64,000 nt of DNA from Microbacterium testaceum StLB037 (GCF_000202635.1 NC_015125.1:3918035-3982034); one strand, 5' to 3'; counted from the first letter of the stretch, positions 1 to 7,879 are shown. Numbers and translations: made by a program. Notes: generated by a model not told the origin, from the sequence alone.

Positions 1-432
1 GATCTGCGGCGGAGCGGCGTTGATCGCGCGGTGGTCGTACGCGGAGTGCTCCTCGCCGCGCCAGGCGAGCACGTAGTCGGCGGGCTGCGCGCCGCGTCCG
101 AGCAGCACGCCGTGTTCGCGGTAGCTGGGGAAGACGAAGTCGCCGGGGGCGAGGGCGTGGGCGGTCCCGACCTGCACGGCCTCCTGCCCGCGACACGGAG
201 CCCAGAGGGCGAGCTGCCCCTGGCGTTGGAGCGCGACGCCCTCGGCATCCAGTCGTCGGGTCAGGACCATGTCGCGGTGCAGTGCCCGCAGTTCGTGCGG
301 CGAGAGGTCGGCGATCCACGGTTCGAGAGTGGCGTCGGGCACGCGGGCGCCGTCGGGCTCGAGCACGCGCAGCACATCCCCCTCGTCGGGGACTCCTCCG
401 GTGACCGAGTCCTGGGTCTGGGTGTACGTCAT
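1..432 (-). CDS. 2-oxoacid dehydrogenase E1 component alpha subunit (N-terminal part, runs off left edge)
   Basis: Reading the minus strand gives an open frame from about 432 to the window edge. The encoded protein contains ELRALHRDMVLTRRLDAEG, then RQGQLALWAPCRGQEAVQVG and FPSYREHGVLLGRG. This is the N-terminal part of the thiamine-diphosphate E1-alpha subunit of pyruvate or branched-chain 2-oxoacid dehydrogenase, which decarboxylates the 2-oxoacid and passes the acyl group to the E2 lipoyl domain. Two in-frame ATGs lie at 438 and 432. The GGAGGG ribosome site abuts the first, so the second, 6 nt downstream of it, is the better start. About 144 residues of a usual 370-400 are present. The gene diverges from an Lrp/AsnC regulator, a common arrangement for bkd operons, so a branched-chain substrate is plausible; the fragment cannot settle pyruvate versus branched-chain. 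Confidence 0.85.
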   Translation of the reverse strand, partial: MTYTQTQDSVTGGVPDEGDVLRVLEPDGARVPDATLEPWIADLSPHELRALHRDMVLTRRLDAEGVALQRQGQLALWAPCRGQEAVQVGTAHALAPGDFVFPSYREHGVLLGRGAQPADYVLAWRGEEHSAYDHRAINAAPPQI

Positions 433-594
433 CGTCATCCCTCCAGCTGCGGCCCGGGCCTCTTGTGAAGGCCGGGGCGGTGCGGATGCCGGCAGCGTCG
501 CCGACACGGCCGACCGTACGCGCGGAAGGCAGGGCGCTCAAGACCTCGGTAGATAACTCAGCATTGTGCGCATCAGGAGGGGTGGGCGCCCTGC

Positions 595-600
595 TAATGT
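595..600 (+). promoter_or_regulatory. -10 box of the leaderless lrp-type gene
   Basis: TAATGT ends 8 nt before the ATG at 609, so transcription would begin at or next to the start codon. No ribosome site is correctly spaced for 609; an AGGAGG at 575-580 would suit only a start near 582-590. Confidence 0.45.
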
Positions 601-608
601 TTCGCAGC

Positions 609-1082
609 ATGAGCAAGCTCGACGCCGTCGACCTCGACCTCCTCCGCGCTCTGTCGGCCGACCCGCGCGCCACGGTCGTCGCGCTCGCGGAGAAGCTCGG
701 CCTCTCGCGCAACACCGTGCAGGCCCGCATGAGCCGCCTCGAACGCGGGGGCGTCTTCCTGTCGTACGAGCGCACGCTTTCGGCCGAGGCGCTCGGGTTC
801 CCGATCGAGGCGTTCCTGCAGGTCACCGTGCGCCAGGCCGAGCTGCCGGCGATCCGCGAGGAGCTCGCGAAGGTCCCCGAGGTGCTCCAGGCGCACGGCC
901 TGAGCGGTCAGGTCGATCTTCTCGTGCGGGTCGCGTGCCGCGACACCCAGCACCTGTTCGACACGGACGCCCGCATCCTCGCGATCGAAGGCGTCGAGCG
1001 CACCGAGACCTCGCTCGTGATGGGCGAGGTCATCGGCTACCGCGTGGGCCCGCTGATGGATCTGGCGCGCGACGGGGTCTGA
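609..1082 (+). CDS. Lrp/AsnC family transcriptional regulator
   Basis: This 157-residue protein has the standard Lrp layout: an N-terminal helix-turn-helix (LDAVDLDLLRAL ... LAEKLGLSRNTVQARMSRLE) within the first 55 residues, then an RAM/AsnC effector-binding domain that in this family binds an amino acid and drives oligomerisation. The frame is open further upstream, but family members begin a few residues before the first helix, which favours the ATG at 609; ATG 597 and GTG 582 are alternatives. It is divergent from the E1-alpha gene with about 175 nt between, so it probably controls that operon in response to a branched-chain amino acid or related ligand. Its stop codon lies in the first unit of a short repeat. 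Confidence 0.85.
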   Translation: MSKLDAVDLDLLRALSADPRATVVALAEKLGLSRNTVQARMSRLERGGVFLSYERTLSAEALGFPIEAFLQVTVRQAELPAIREELAKVPEVLQAHGLSGQVDLLVRVACRDTQHLFDTDARILAIEGVERTETSLVMGEVIGYRVGPLMDLARDGV

Positions 1083-1152
1083 GCCTCTCGCCGCGCCCCG
1101 GCCCCTAAGCCTCTCGCCGCGCCCGGTCCCTGAGCCTGTCGAAGGGACCGGA
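1083..1152. repeat. Short dispersed repeat, three tandem units after the Lrp gene
   Basis: Three imperfect units of 25-26 nt follow the stop codon, each starting with a GAGCCT/AAGCCT core. The last unit contains CCTGAGCCTGTCGAAGGG and is flanked by GGTCCC and GGGACC, which can pair. A related copy lies at 14422-14446. The core resembles a TTCGACAGGCTCAGG-type repeat that I recall as common in actinobacterial genomes. Confidence 0.6.
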
Positions 1153-1161
1153 ACCCGCGAC

Positions 1162-2154
1162 TCACGGCGCCGGCACCACCGGGATACTCGCCGTCTCGTC
1201 CTTCGGCTCGGCCGGGCTCCCGGCATCCAGTCGCACGAGCACGACCCCGACGAGGATCAGTGCCCCGCCCACGAACTGGATGGGCGCCGGCGCCTCGCCC
1301 AGCAGAAGCCACGCGAAGCCCAGGGCGAAGAGCACCTCGCTGAGACCGACGAACGACGCCAGGCGAGAGCCGATGAGCGGCACCGCGATCACCCCGAGCG
1401 CGTAGCCGAGGGTGGTCGCCACGGCACCCACCCACAGCAGGGGTAGGATGCCGGGAACCTGGAGCCCCGCGAGCGACACCGTGATCGAGGGAGCGGCGAA
1501 GGGCAGCACGCCCACCCCGACGAGCACGCCCATGAGCAGGGTCCCGGTGAGGAGACCGCCGGCGGCGAGCGCGAGGGGCGGGAGATCGTCGCCCGCGCGC
1601 CCGGCGATCACGAAGTAGGCCGCCGCGCAGACGGCGGCGCAGAGGGCGAAGAGCGTGCCGAGCAGGTCGAAGCGCGCTCCGCTGATGTCGACGACCAGCA
1701 CCAGACCGGTCATCGCGACGATCGAACCGATCAGCACGGCCTTCGACGGCGCACGGCGCGTGCGCACCCAGACGGCGATCACGATGAGCACCGGCGCGAT
1801 GTACTGGATCAGCAGGGCGACGGCGACCGGCATCCGTTGCATCGCGGCGAAGTAGAACAGCTGACAGCCGGCGACCGCGGTCAGGCCGAAGGCGACGATG
1901 AGGAGGCCGTGCCGCCGGAGGAACCCGCGCTGGCGGCGGATCGCCACGAGGAGGGCGGGCGAGAGCAGCAGAGCGGCCACCCCCATGCGGACCAGCAGCA
2001 CGGCGCCGAGCGACCATCCGCCGTCGAGGAGAGGCTTCACGAACGGTCCGCTGGACGAGAATGCCAGCGCCGAGGCGACGGCGATGAGGAGCCCGGTGAC
2101 GGCGCCGGAGCCGTGGCGGGTGGGTCGGGGAAGAGTGACGGACGACGTGGTCAT
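1162..2154 (-). CDS. EamA/DMT-superfamily transporter
   Basis: This 330-residue integral membrane protein has about ten hydrophobic segments arranged as two EamA repeats (roughly residues 20-160 and 170-305), the layout of drug/metabolite transporter exporters. The segments GPFVKPLLDGGWSLGAVLLVRMG and LRLDAGS bracket the membrane part. Proteins of this family export amino acids, metabolites or drugs; the substrate cannot be read from the sequence. It diverges from a CGNR zinc-finger regulator over a 71-nt gap that contains repeated TGTCA half-sites, so the regulator probably controls it. No strong ribosome site precedes the ATG at 2154. Confidence 0.85.
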   Translation of the reverse strand: MTTSSVTLPRPTRHGSGAVTGLLIAVASALAFSSSGPFVKPLLDGGWSLGAVLLVRMGVAALLLSPALLVAIRRQRGFLRRHGLLIVAFGLTAVAGCQLFYFAAMQRMPVAVALLIQYIAPVLIVIAVWVRTRRAPSKAVLIGSIVAMTGLVLVVDISGARFDLLGTLFALCAAVCAAAYFVIAGRAGDDLPPLALAAGGLLTGTLLMGVLVGVGVLPFAAPSITVSLAGLQVPGILPLLWVGAVATTLGYALGVIAVPLIGSRLASFVGLSEVLFALGFAWLLLGEAPAPIQFVGGALILVGVVLVRLDAGSPAEPKDETASIPVVPAP

Positions 2155-2164
2155 GCGGGCCTGC

Positions 2165-2224
2165 TGTCAGGGGTCAAGAGCGTTTACACTCGTGACAGTA
2201 CGACCTGGACATGTCAGGAGTCAA
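2165..2224. promoter_or_regulatory. Shared control region between EamA and CGNR genes with direct repeats
   Basis: TGTCAGGGGTCAA (2165-2177) recurs as TGTCAGGAGTCAA (2212-2224), and an inverted TGACA lies at 2193-2197. TACACT at 2185-2190 is a possible -10 for the plus-strand gene. The second repeat overlaps the ribosome site, so binding there could block translation or transcription of the regulator itself. Confidence 0.4.
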
Positions 2225-2225
2225 C

Positions 2226-2786
2226 ATGGTCTTCATCCGTGACACCGAGCTGGTGCTGCGCGCGACCGTCGAGCTGGTCAACACGCTGCCCCACACCGAG
2301 GTGAGCGGCGTCGACACCCTCACGACGATGGCCGAGCTCGACGACTTCGCCGAGCGGCACACCTACACCGGTTCGCGCGCCCGCGACGGACGCGAGCTGG
2401 CCGCCGTGCGCGGCATCCGTTCCCGCATCCAGCAGCTGTGGAACGTGGATCGCGACGACGCGGTGCCCCTCGTGAACGCGATGCTGCGCGACGGGCGGGC
2501 CCTGCCGCAGCTCGTGCGGCACGACGAGTTCGACTGGCACATCCACGCGTCGGAGGCGTCGGACCACCTCGCCCAGCGCATGCTCGTGGAGACGGCCATG
2601 GCGTTCGTCGACGTGATCCGCGCCGACGAGTACGCCCGCATCCGCGTGTGCGATGCCGACGACTGCGACGGCGTCTACGTCGACTTCTCGAAGAACGGCT
2701 CGAAGCGCTATTGCGACTCCGGCAACTGCGGCAACCGGATGAACGTCAACGCGTACCGCAAGCGGAAGGCGGAGGCGCCGGCCTGA
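2226..2786 (+). CDS. CGNR zinc-finger (ABATE-domain) transcriptional regulator
   Basis: This 186-residue protein has an N-terminal ABATE-like region (about 1-130) and a C-terminal CGNR zinc finger. The finger has cysteines in VCDADDCDG and YCDSGNCGNRMN, with the diagnostic DFSKNGSKRYC segment between. The family is regarded as stress-related DNA-binding regulators. ATG 2226 is chosen over ATG 2211 because AGGAG ends 5 nt before it. The gene is divergent from an EamA exporter, a pairing I have seen repeatedly in actinobacteria, so it is probably the transporter's regulator. Confidence 0.85.
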   Translation: MVFIRDTELVLRATVELVNTLPHTEVSGVDTLTTMAELDDFAERHTYTGSRARDGRELAAVRGIRSRIQQLWNVDRDDAVPLVNAMLRDGRALPQLVRHDEFDWHIHASEASDHLAQRMLVETAMAFVDVIRADEYARIRVCDADDCDGVYVDFSKNGSKRYCDSGNCGNRMNVNAYRKRKAEAPA

Positions 2787-2804
2787 CGGTCGCGCACACG
2801 GGCA

Positions 2805-2971
2805 GCGCGCGTCGGCGCGGCGCGGGCGGCACACGTCTGCGCGGTGCGGGCGGCGCGCGTCGGCGCGGTGCGGGCGGCACGCGTCTGCGCGGTGCGGGCG
2901 GCACAGCCAGCACGCGTCGGCGCGGCGCGGACGGGTCGCCCCGCCTCGGACGGGTCGCCCCGCCTCAGCCC
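2805..2971. repeat. 24-bp tandem repeat followed by a 19-bp tandem repeat
   Basis: Four contiguous 24-bp units run 2805-2900 (consensus begins GCACGCGTCKGCGCGG). A 9-bp interruption follows, then a fifth unit (2910-2933) and two 19-bp units (GGTCGCCCCGCCTC core) at 2934-2971. The array fills the gap between two converging genes; the last unit overlaps the end of the hydrolase gene. There is no spacer diversity, so it is not a CRISPR array. Confidence 0.8.
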
Positions 2972-3837
2972 ACGAACTCCCGGATCGCGGATGCCGCCGC
3001 TTCGGGCGTTTCGTAATGGATCAGGTGGCCGACCTCGGGGATCTCCACGAGCTCGGCGTCGGGGAAGAGCGTCGCCAGATGCCGCTCGGCCTCGATGGGC
3101 GTGATGTCGTCTCTCTGCGCGGCGATGAGCAGCGTCGGCTGCGTGATGCGCGGCGCGAACGCACGCACGTCGTGGGACACGCTCGTCACGAACGCCTCGT
3201 GCAGCACGTCACGGTCGGCGAAGCGGGAGAAGTACTCGTCGTGCTGCTCGTGGACGAAGCGGCGCAGGGCGGGATCGCGTGTCTTGGCCATGGCGTTGCT
3301 CATGACGCGCACGATCAGCCCGTTGCGGAGAAGCCTGTCGCCGAGCGGGCGCGGCAGCTTCGCCCCGACGAGGTAGTAGAACACGGCGAGCCGGGTCAGG
3401 ATGCCGCGGGGCCCCTCGAGCGCGGGAGCGCCGATCGGATTCACGAGGATGAGCTTCGGCGTCGCGAGACCGCCCGCCACCGCCGCCGAGGACACGATCG
3501 AGCCGAACGAATGCCCGAGCACCACCGCCCCCGGCGCGACGGCGTCGACGAACGCACGCAGCCACGCGGCGTAGGTGTCGAGATCGTGGGCGCGTCCACG
3601 AAGGGGCGGCGTCTCACCGAAGCCGGGCAGGTCGGGCGACACGACCCGGATACCGGGGAGGTGCGCGACCACCGGGTCGAGGCCGTGGTGCTCACCGCGG
3701 AACCCGTGGACCGCCACGATCGTTGTGTCGGCGTCGTCGTCGCCGTAGACCCAGTACGCCGTCGTCCCGCCCAGCACGTCGACCTCGCGCCGCTGGACGG
3801 GGATCGCGGCGAGGAGGTCGGCGTACGGGTTCGGCAT
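2965..3837 (-). CDS. Alpha/beta-fold hydrolase
   Basis: A 290-residue alpha/beta hydrolase. Visible features are the oxyanion-hole segment VAVHGFRGEHHG, DLPGFGETPP, the nucleophile elbow GHSFGS, a late acid (AAQRDDITP) and the C-terminal catalytic histidine in VGHLIHYETPE. This is a Ser-His-Asp serine hydrolase of the epoxide-hydrolase/haloperoxidase-like group; the substrate is unknown. The frame is open well upstream, but ATG 3837 is chosen because a TAAACT -10 box sits 7 nt before it and the family aligns from there. It is divergent from a DnaQ-like exonuclease, and its promoter is a variant of the DNA-damage type seen elsewhere in the window. Confidence 0.8.
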   Translation of the reverse strand: MPNPYADLLAAIPVQRREVDVLGGTTAYWVYGDDDADTTIVAVHGFRGEHHGLDPVVAHLPGIRVVSPDLPGFGETPPLRGRAHDLDTYAAWLRAFVDAVAPGAVVLGHSFGSIVSSAAVAGGLATPKLILVNPIGAPALEGPRGILTRLAVFYYLVGAKLPRPLGDRLLRNGLIVRVMSNAMAKTRDPALRRFVHEQHDEYFSRFADRDVLHEAFVTSVSHDVRAFAPRITQPTLLIAAQRDDITPIEAERHLATLFPDAELVEIPEVGHLIHYETPEAAASAIREFVG

Positions 3838-3844
3838 GGGTTCG

Positions 3845-3866
3845 AGTTTACGAGGGGGTCCGGACA
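3845..3866 (-). promoter_or_regulatory. Variant PafBC-type DNA-damage promoter of the alpha/beta hydrolase
   Basis: On the minus strand TGTCCG (3866-3861) is followed by exactly 10 nt, then TAAACT (3850-3845), then 7 nt and the ATG. The upstream element differs from the TGTCRG consensus at one base, so this is weaker than the six exact sites. Confidence 0.4.
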
Positions 3867-3914
3867 TCGCCATCCCTCTCTCCCCAGGCCGGCCGGTCAC
3901 TCCTCCTCCACAAC

Positions 3915-4006
3915 CTCGGCATCCTCTCCCCAAACCCGGGCCGCACTCATCCTCCACATCCTCGGCATCCCCTCCCCAAACCCGGGCCGCACTCATCCTC
4001 CACATC
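3915..4006. repeat. 46-bp tandem duplication
   Basis: Two nearly identical 46-bp units start at 3915 and 3961, each running from CTCGGCATCC through CCAAACCCGGGCCGCAC to CCACATC. Partial copies flank them. The array lies between the divergent hydrolase and exonuclease genes, upstream of both promoters. Confidence 0.8.
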
Positions 4007-4054
4007 CTCGACATCTCGGCATCCCTCCCCTATTCCTGCGCGCCTCGCCGTCCA

Positions 4055-4076
4055 TGTCGGACCCCCGATCTACGGT
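4055..4076 (+). promoter_or_regulatory. PafBC-type DNA-damage promoter of the exonuclease gene
   Basis: TGTCGG (4055-4060), 10 nt, TACGGT (4071-4076), then 6 nt to the ATG at 4083. It matches the known RecA-independent mycobacterial promoter (TGTCRG, 10 nt, TAnnnT) and predicts a leaderless transcript. Confidence 0.75.
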
Positions 4077-4082
4077 GACCCC

Positions 4083-4817
4083 ATGACCCTGTGGCAGGCC
4101 GAGCCGCTCCCCCTCTTCCAGGCTCCCGAGTGGACGCGTCTCGTGGGCGTCTTCGATCTCGAGACGACCGGTGTCGATGTCGTGAACGACCGCATCGTGA
4201 CCGCGCACGTGGGGGTCCTCGACGCCGACGGTCACGTGATCGATGCACGCGACTGGCTGGCCGATCCGGGCGTGGATATCCCCGACGGCGCCGCCGCGAT
4301 CCACGGGATCACCTCCGAGCGGGCGCGAGCCGACGGCGCTCCGGCCCCGCGTGTCGTGGCCGAGGTGGTCGAGGCGCTGAGCGCGCTGTTCGCGGCCGGC
4401 ATCCCCGTGGTGGCTTACAACGCGCCCTTCGACTTCTCGATGCTCAAACACGAGGCCGTGCGGCACGGGGTCGCCCCGATCGAGGCGCCCTCGCCGGTGA
4501 TCGATCCGCTCGTCGTCGACAAGACCTACGACCGCTATCGCCGCGGCAAGCGCACCCTCTCGGTCGTCGCCGAGCACTACGCCGTGCCGCTGGAGTCGGC
4601 TCACGAGGCCTGCGCCGACGCGGTCGCCGCCGGTCGCCTCGCCCTGGCTCTCGCCGACCGGTTCGCCCCGTGGCTGCCCGCCACGCTCGAGGAGTTGCAC
4701 ACGCGCCAGATCTCCTGGGCCCGGGCCCAGGCGGCGAGCCTCACCGAGTACTTCGTCAAGATCGGTCGTCTGGATGCCACGGCTCCCCCGCTCGACGGGG
4801 CGTGGCCGATCCGCTGA
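4083..4817 (+). CDS. DnaQ-like 3'-5' exonuclease (DEDDh family)
   Basis: A 244-residue stand-alone exonuclease of the DnaQ/epsilon type. All five DEDDh residues are visible: D25 and E27 in FDLETTG, D117 in YNAPFDFSML, and H174 and D179 in HEACADAV. Such enzymes remove nucleotides from 3' ends using two metal ions, in proofreading or repair. There is no polymerase or helicase domain, so it is not DnaE or DinG; it resembles the separate exonuclease-domain proteins of actinobacteria. The ATG at 4083 is supported by the leaderless promoter ending 6 nt before it. That promoter type suggests induction by DNA damage, which fits a repair role. The C-terminal 65 residues (after LALALADRF) have no catalytic motif I recognise. 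Confidence 0.85.
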   Translation: MTLWQAEPLPLFQAPEWTRLVGVFDLETTGVDVVNDRIVTAHVGVLDADGHVIDARDWLADPGVDIPDGAAAIHGITSERARADGAPAPRVVAEVVEALSALFAAGIPVVAYNAPFDFSMLKHEAVRHGVAPIEAPSPVIDPLVVDKTYDRYRRGKRTLSVVAEHYAVPLESAHEACADAVAAGRLALALADRFAPWLPATLEELHTRQISWARAQAASLTEYFVKIGRLDATAPPLDGAWPIR

Positions 4818-5045
4818 GAGGCGAAGAAGGACCGTTGATTGCGGCCGATCGCGTGGGACGTGCGCACGGACGTTGCCGGACGCCGCGATCGGTGGTCCGG
4901 TACTTCCCGGCGGGCGCGACCTCCTCTACGTCGGCGGTCCGGCTGAGGATTTCTCCCGGATGTCCGCCCCTTCGCCGAATGTGACGTCCTCCACACCGGC
5001 CATCCGACCGAGCTCCTCCCCCGGCATCCCACCCCTCCCCGCCGA
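4818..5045. other. Intergenic region, no gene seen
   Basis: No coding frame or clear terminator with a T-tract. CCGATCGCG (4845-4853) can pair with CGCGATCGG (4884-4892) around a 30-nt loop, which might act as a weak terminator for the exonuclease gene. Confidence 0.3.
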
Positions 5046-5067
5046 TGTCGGAGGTCCCCGATAGCGT
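5046..5067 (+). promoter_or_regulatory. PafBC-type DNA-damage promoter of the DUF222-HNH gene
   Basis: TGTCGG (5046-5051), 10 nt, TAGCGT (5062-5067), then 6 nt to the ATG at 5074. Spacing is identical to the uvrA, uvrB and exonuclease promoters. Confidence 0.75.
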
Positions 5068-5073
5068 TTCGAC

Positions 5074-6699
5074 ATGGACACTCTCGCCTCCCCCGCAGGC
5101 CGGCCGTCGCCGCCGGTGCGGGCGTGCGACGGGGTCCCGTGGCCCGCCGATGAAGAGCTCGACGACGAAGCGGCGTGGGCGCGGCTGCTCGATCTCGGCG
5201 TCGCGGACGACTCCGACGACGGACTCTCCCCTGCCGAGGTCTCCCCCGACGATCTCACCGCCCCCTTCGATGCCGTGTCCGCCTCGGTATCCGATCTCGA
5301 TGCGGTCCTCGGCCATCTCGAGCTGATCGCCGCCGAGCGGCAACGCCTCGCGGCCGAAGAGGACCGCCTCATCGCGACCGTGCTGCGTGACGCCGCCGCC
5401 GATCCGACGCCCTGGGTCGGCCCCGACCCGACCCTCGACCCCGCGTGGGAAGATTCGCGGGGCCGCACCCTCGGTGCGGTGCGACGCGACCGCATCGATC
5501 TCGCGCAGCGCGCTGCGGCTGCCGAAATGGCGGTGCGTCTGCGCCTCTCGGAGCAGACGATCCGCACGCGCGCCACGCACGTCGAGGTCCTGCAGGAGCG
5601 CTGCCCTCGGCTGTGGGACGAGTTCGCCGACGGACGGACGTCCGAGCGCCACGCCCTCGAGGCGGCCCGGCTCGCGACCTCGCTGCCCCACGACGACACG
5701 ACATGGAGCGCGTTCGACGCTGGCGTCGCCGATACCGCGACCGCACTGACGCCCACGAAGTTCGCCGTCGCCGCGCGTGCGCTCCGCGAGCGCGTGCACG
5801 CCGAGTCGGTCGACGCTCGCCACCGCCGCGCCGCGCGAGATCGCGGAGTGTGGATGACGCCCGAACTCGACGGCATGGCGTCCCTCAACGCCCTCCTCCC
5901 CGCGGAGAGAGCACGAAGCATCATGGCGCGCCTCGATCGCGCCGCTCGGCACCTGCGCGCCGCACCCGACGAGGAGCGCACGCTGGCGCAGCTCCGCGCG
6001 GACGTGCTCGCCGACCTGGTGACCGCTCCCGCCCCCGACGCGGCGACCGCCGGCGATCTCAGGCCCGCTCCCGCCCCCGACGCGGCGACCGCCGGCGATC
6101 TCAGGCCCGCTCCCGCCTCCCACGGGGCGACCGCGGGCGATCCGCCACCCGCTCCCGCGCAGCCGGGCGAGGCCGCACACCGGGGCGAAGCCGCACCCAT
6201 CCCCGCGGCAGCGCGAACCAACCCCTCCTCGCCCACGGTCGTCGTCACCATCCCCGCGCTCGCCCTCCTCGGCACTGACGACCATCCCGCAACGCTTGAG
6301 GGATACGGCCCGATCGACCTCGACACCGCGCGCCGCCTCGCGGGCGAGGCCAGATCCTGGATCCGCCTTCTCACCCACCCCGTCACGGGCGCCCCTCTTG
6401 TCCTGGATCGCCAGACCTACCGCGTTCCCGCCGCCCTGCGCCGCTGGCTCGGCGTCACGTCGCCCACCTGCGTCTTCCCCGGATGCAACCGCACCGCCCG
6501 CGACTGCGATCTCGACCACCTCACCGCCTGGGCCGACGGCGGCACCACGAATGCCGACAACCTCGCGCCGGAGTGCCGACATCACCACCGCCTTCGTCAC
6601 GAGACCCGGTGGTCGCCCGCGCACGACCCCGTGACGGGCGACCTGCGGTGGACGTCTCCGCTCGGCGGCACGTACGACACCGATCCGCCCCCGTTCTGA
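5074..6699 (+). CDS. DUF222 / HNH endonuclease (13E12 repeat family)
   Basis: A 541-residue protein with an N-terminal DUF222 region (about residues 70-310) and a C-terminal HNH nuclease (about 465-515). The nuclease shows CVFPGC, the DLDH metal-binding pair, GGTTNADNLAPEC and HHHRLRH. The family is called 13E12 in mycobacteria and is abundant in actinobacteria; HNH proteins cut DNA using one metal ion, but the biological role of DUF222-HNH proteins is unclear. Between the domains, three copies of a 14-residue Ala/Pro-rich unit (PDAATAGDL core) make a flexible linker. The start is fixed by a leaderless promoter of the DNA-damage type. Members of the family respond to DNA damage in mycobacteria as far as I recall. 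Confidence 0.85.
   Translation: MDTLASPAGRPSPPVRACDGVPWPADEELDDEAAWARLLDLGVADDSDDGLSPAEVSPDDLTAPFDAVSASVSDLDAVLGHLELIAAERQRLAAEEDRLIATVLRDAAADPTPWVGPDPTLDPAWEDSRGRTLGAVRRDRIDLAQRAAAAEMAVRLRLSEQTIRTRATHVEVLQERCPRLWDEFADGRTSERHALEAARLATSLPHDDTTWSAFDAGVADTATALTPTKFAVAARALRERVHAESVDARHRRAARDRGVWMTPELDGMASLNALLPAERARSIMARLDRAARHLRAAPDEERTLAQLRADVLADLVTAPAPDAATAGDLRPAPAPDAATAGDLRPAPASHGATAGDPPPAPAQPGEAAHRGEAAPIPAAARTNPSSPTVVVTIPALALLGTDDHPATLEGYGPIDLDTARRLAGEARSWIRLLTHPVTGAPLVLDRQTYRVPAALRRWLGVTSPTCVFPGCNRTARDCDLDHLTAWADGGTTNADNLAPECRHHHRLRHETRWSPAHDPVTGDLRWTSPLGGTYDTDPPPF
6025..6150 (+). repeat. 42-bp in-frame tandem repeat inside the HNH gene
   Basis: Three 42-bp units start at 6025, 6067 and 6109; the first two are nearly identical and the third has diverged. 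They encode an Ala/Pro-rich linker between DUF222 and HNH. Because 42 is a multiple of three, copy-number change would keep the frame. Confidence 0.85.
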
Positions 6700-6914
6700 T
6701 CGCACAGCGTTGCCCCGCCGCTCGCCCGCACCCCGACCACACGCGGCAATTCCCCGGCAACCGCGGCACCGCCCCCCACCACCCGCGACGCTGCTTCAGC
6801 CACACGCGCGCAGCTCCACCACTTGCCGCCCAACCGACCACCCGCCGCACAGCTCCACCGCGCCACCAGGCCACCTCGCGATCCGCCCTCCCTCATGAAT
6901 GCCAAACTGAACCC

Positions 6915-7730
6915 GTGACCTGCCGCATCGCCACCGTCCAGATGGAGGCCGTCCCCGGCGACGTCGACGCGAATGTCGCGCGAATCGCGCACCTCGTCGA
7001 CGACGCAGCGGCAGGGGGAGCCGATCTCGTCCTCTTCCCCGAGGCCGCCGTCACGGGGTATGACGAACGTGCTTTCGCGGGCCCGCTCCCCCCGTTCACC
7101 GCCGGCGGATGGTGGACCCGCGTGCAAGACGCCGTCGACCGCACCGGTGTCACCGCCGTCGTCAACACCGCTTTTCAGCGGGAGGGATGCCGCACCCTCA
7201 GTGACGTGATCCTCGCCCCCGGCCGCGAACCGCTCGTCGCCTACGACAAGCAACACCTGCACGACAGCGAGCGCTCCCTCTTCACCCCCGGCGATCACGG
7301 CGCATCGTTCGTTCTGAACGGCCTCCGCTTCGCCCTCTCCGTCTGCTACGACGCGAACTTCCCTGAACACGCGGCCGCCGCAGTCAGCGCCGGGGCGGAC
7401 GTCTACCTCAACAGCGGTGCGTACTTCCCCGGGGGCGAACACCGCCGAGACCTCCACTACGCTGCCCGCGCCCTCGACAACGGCATGTACGTCGCTTTCA
7501 GCGGCCTCATCGGCGCGCCACACGCGTTCATCGGCGGCTCCGCCGTCTTCGATCCCGTCGGCCGACGCATCGCCGCCGTCGACGAGGGCGAGCACGTCGC
7601 CTTCGCCGACCTGGACGCGGGAGTCATCGCCGAGACGCGCGCGCAGCAACGGATGTGGGCGGATCACCGCGACGAGCTCGGCCCCCACCGGCACCTCGGA
7701 TCGCTCGAGACGTCGGGCACCACGCGCTGA
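6915..7730 (+). CDS. Carbon-nitrogen hydrolase (nitrilase superfamily)
   Basis: A 271-residue nitrilase-fold amidase. The Glu-Lys-Cys triad is visible: E in LFPEAAVTGY, K in YDKQHLHDSE and C in LSVCYDANFPE. These enzymes hydrolyse amide or nitrile C-N bonds of small molecules in the cytoplasm; the substrate is unknown. The GTG at 6915 is used because family members begin with a short strand such as CRIATVQME. A CAAACT box ends 6 nt before it, giving a weak leaderless promoter, and no ribosome site is present. The 215 nt before it contain no feature I recognise. Confidence 0.85.
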   Translation: MTCRIATVQMEAVPGDVDANVARIAHLVDDAAAGGADLVLFPEAAVTGYDERAFAGPLPPFTAGGWWTRVQDAVDRTGVTAVVNTAFQREGCRTLSDVILAPGREPLVAYDKQHLHDSERSLFTPGDHGASFVLNGLRFALSVCYDANFPEHAAAAVSAGADVYLNSGAYFPGGEHRRDLHYAARALDNGMYVAFSGLIGAPHAFIGGSAVFDPVGRRIAAVDEGEHVAFADLDAGVIAETRAQQRMWADHRDELGPHRHLGSLETSGTTR

Positions 7731-7853
7731 CCGGCGCGTGCTCTGAAACACCGGCACGCGCCCTCGAGACACAGCACCGCGCCGACCGGCACGCGCCCTG
7801 AAACACCGGCACGCGCCCTCGAGACACAGCACCGCGCTGACCGGCACACGCCC
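7731..7853. repeat. 55-bp tandem duplication
   Basis: Two units start at 7744 and 7799 (TGAAACACCGGCACGCGCCC), with a further partial ACCGGC-GCG copy before the first. The array sits between the converging amidase and RBBP9-like hydrolase genes. Confidence 0.75.
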
Positions 7854-7879
7854 CGGAGCCCGGGACCATGCTCGCGGCC

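Noticed and set aside
2805..2933. Possible CRISPR-like array
   Set aside because: Units are contiguous with no spacers between them and no cas genes are present.
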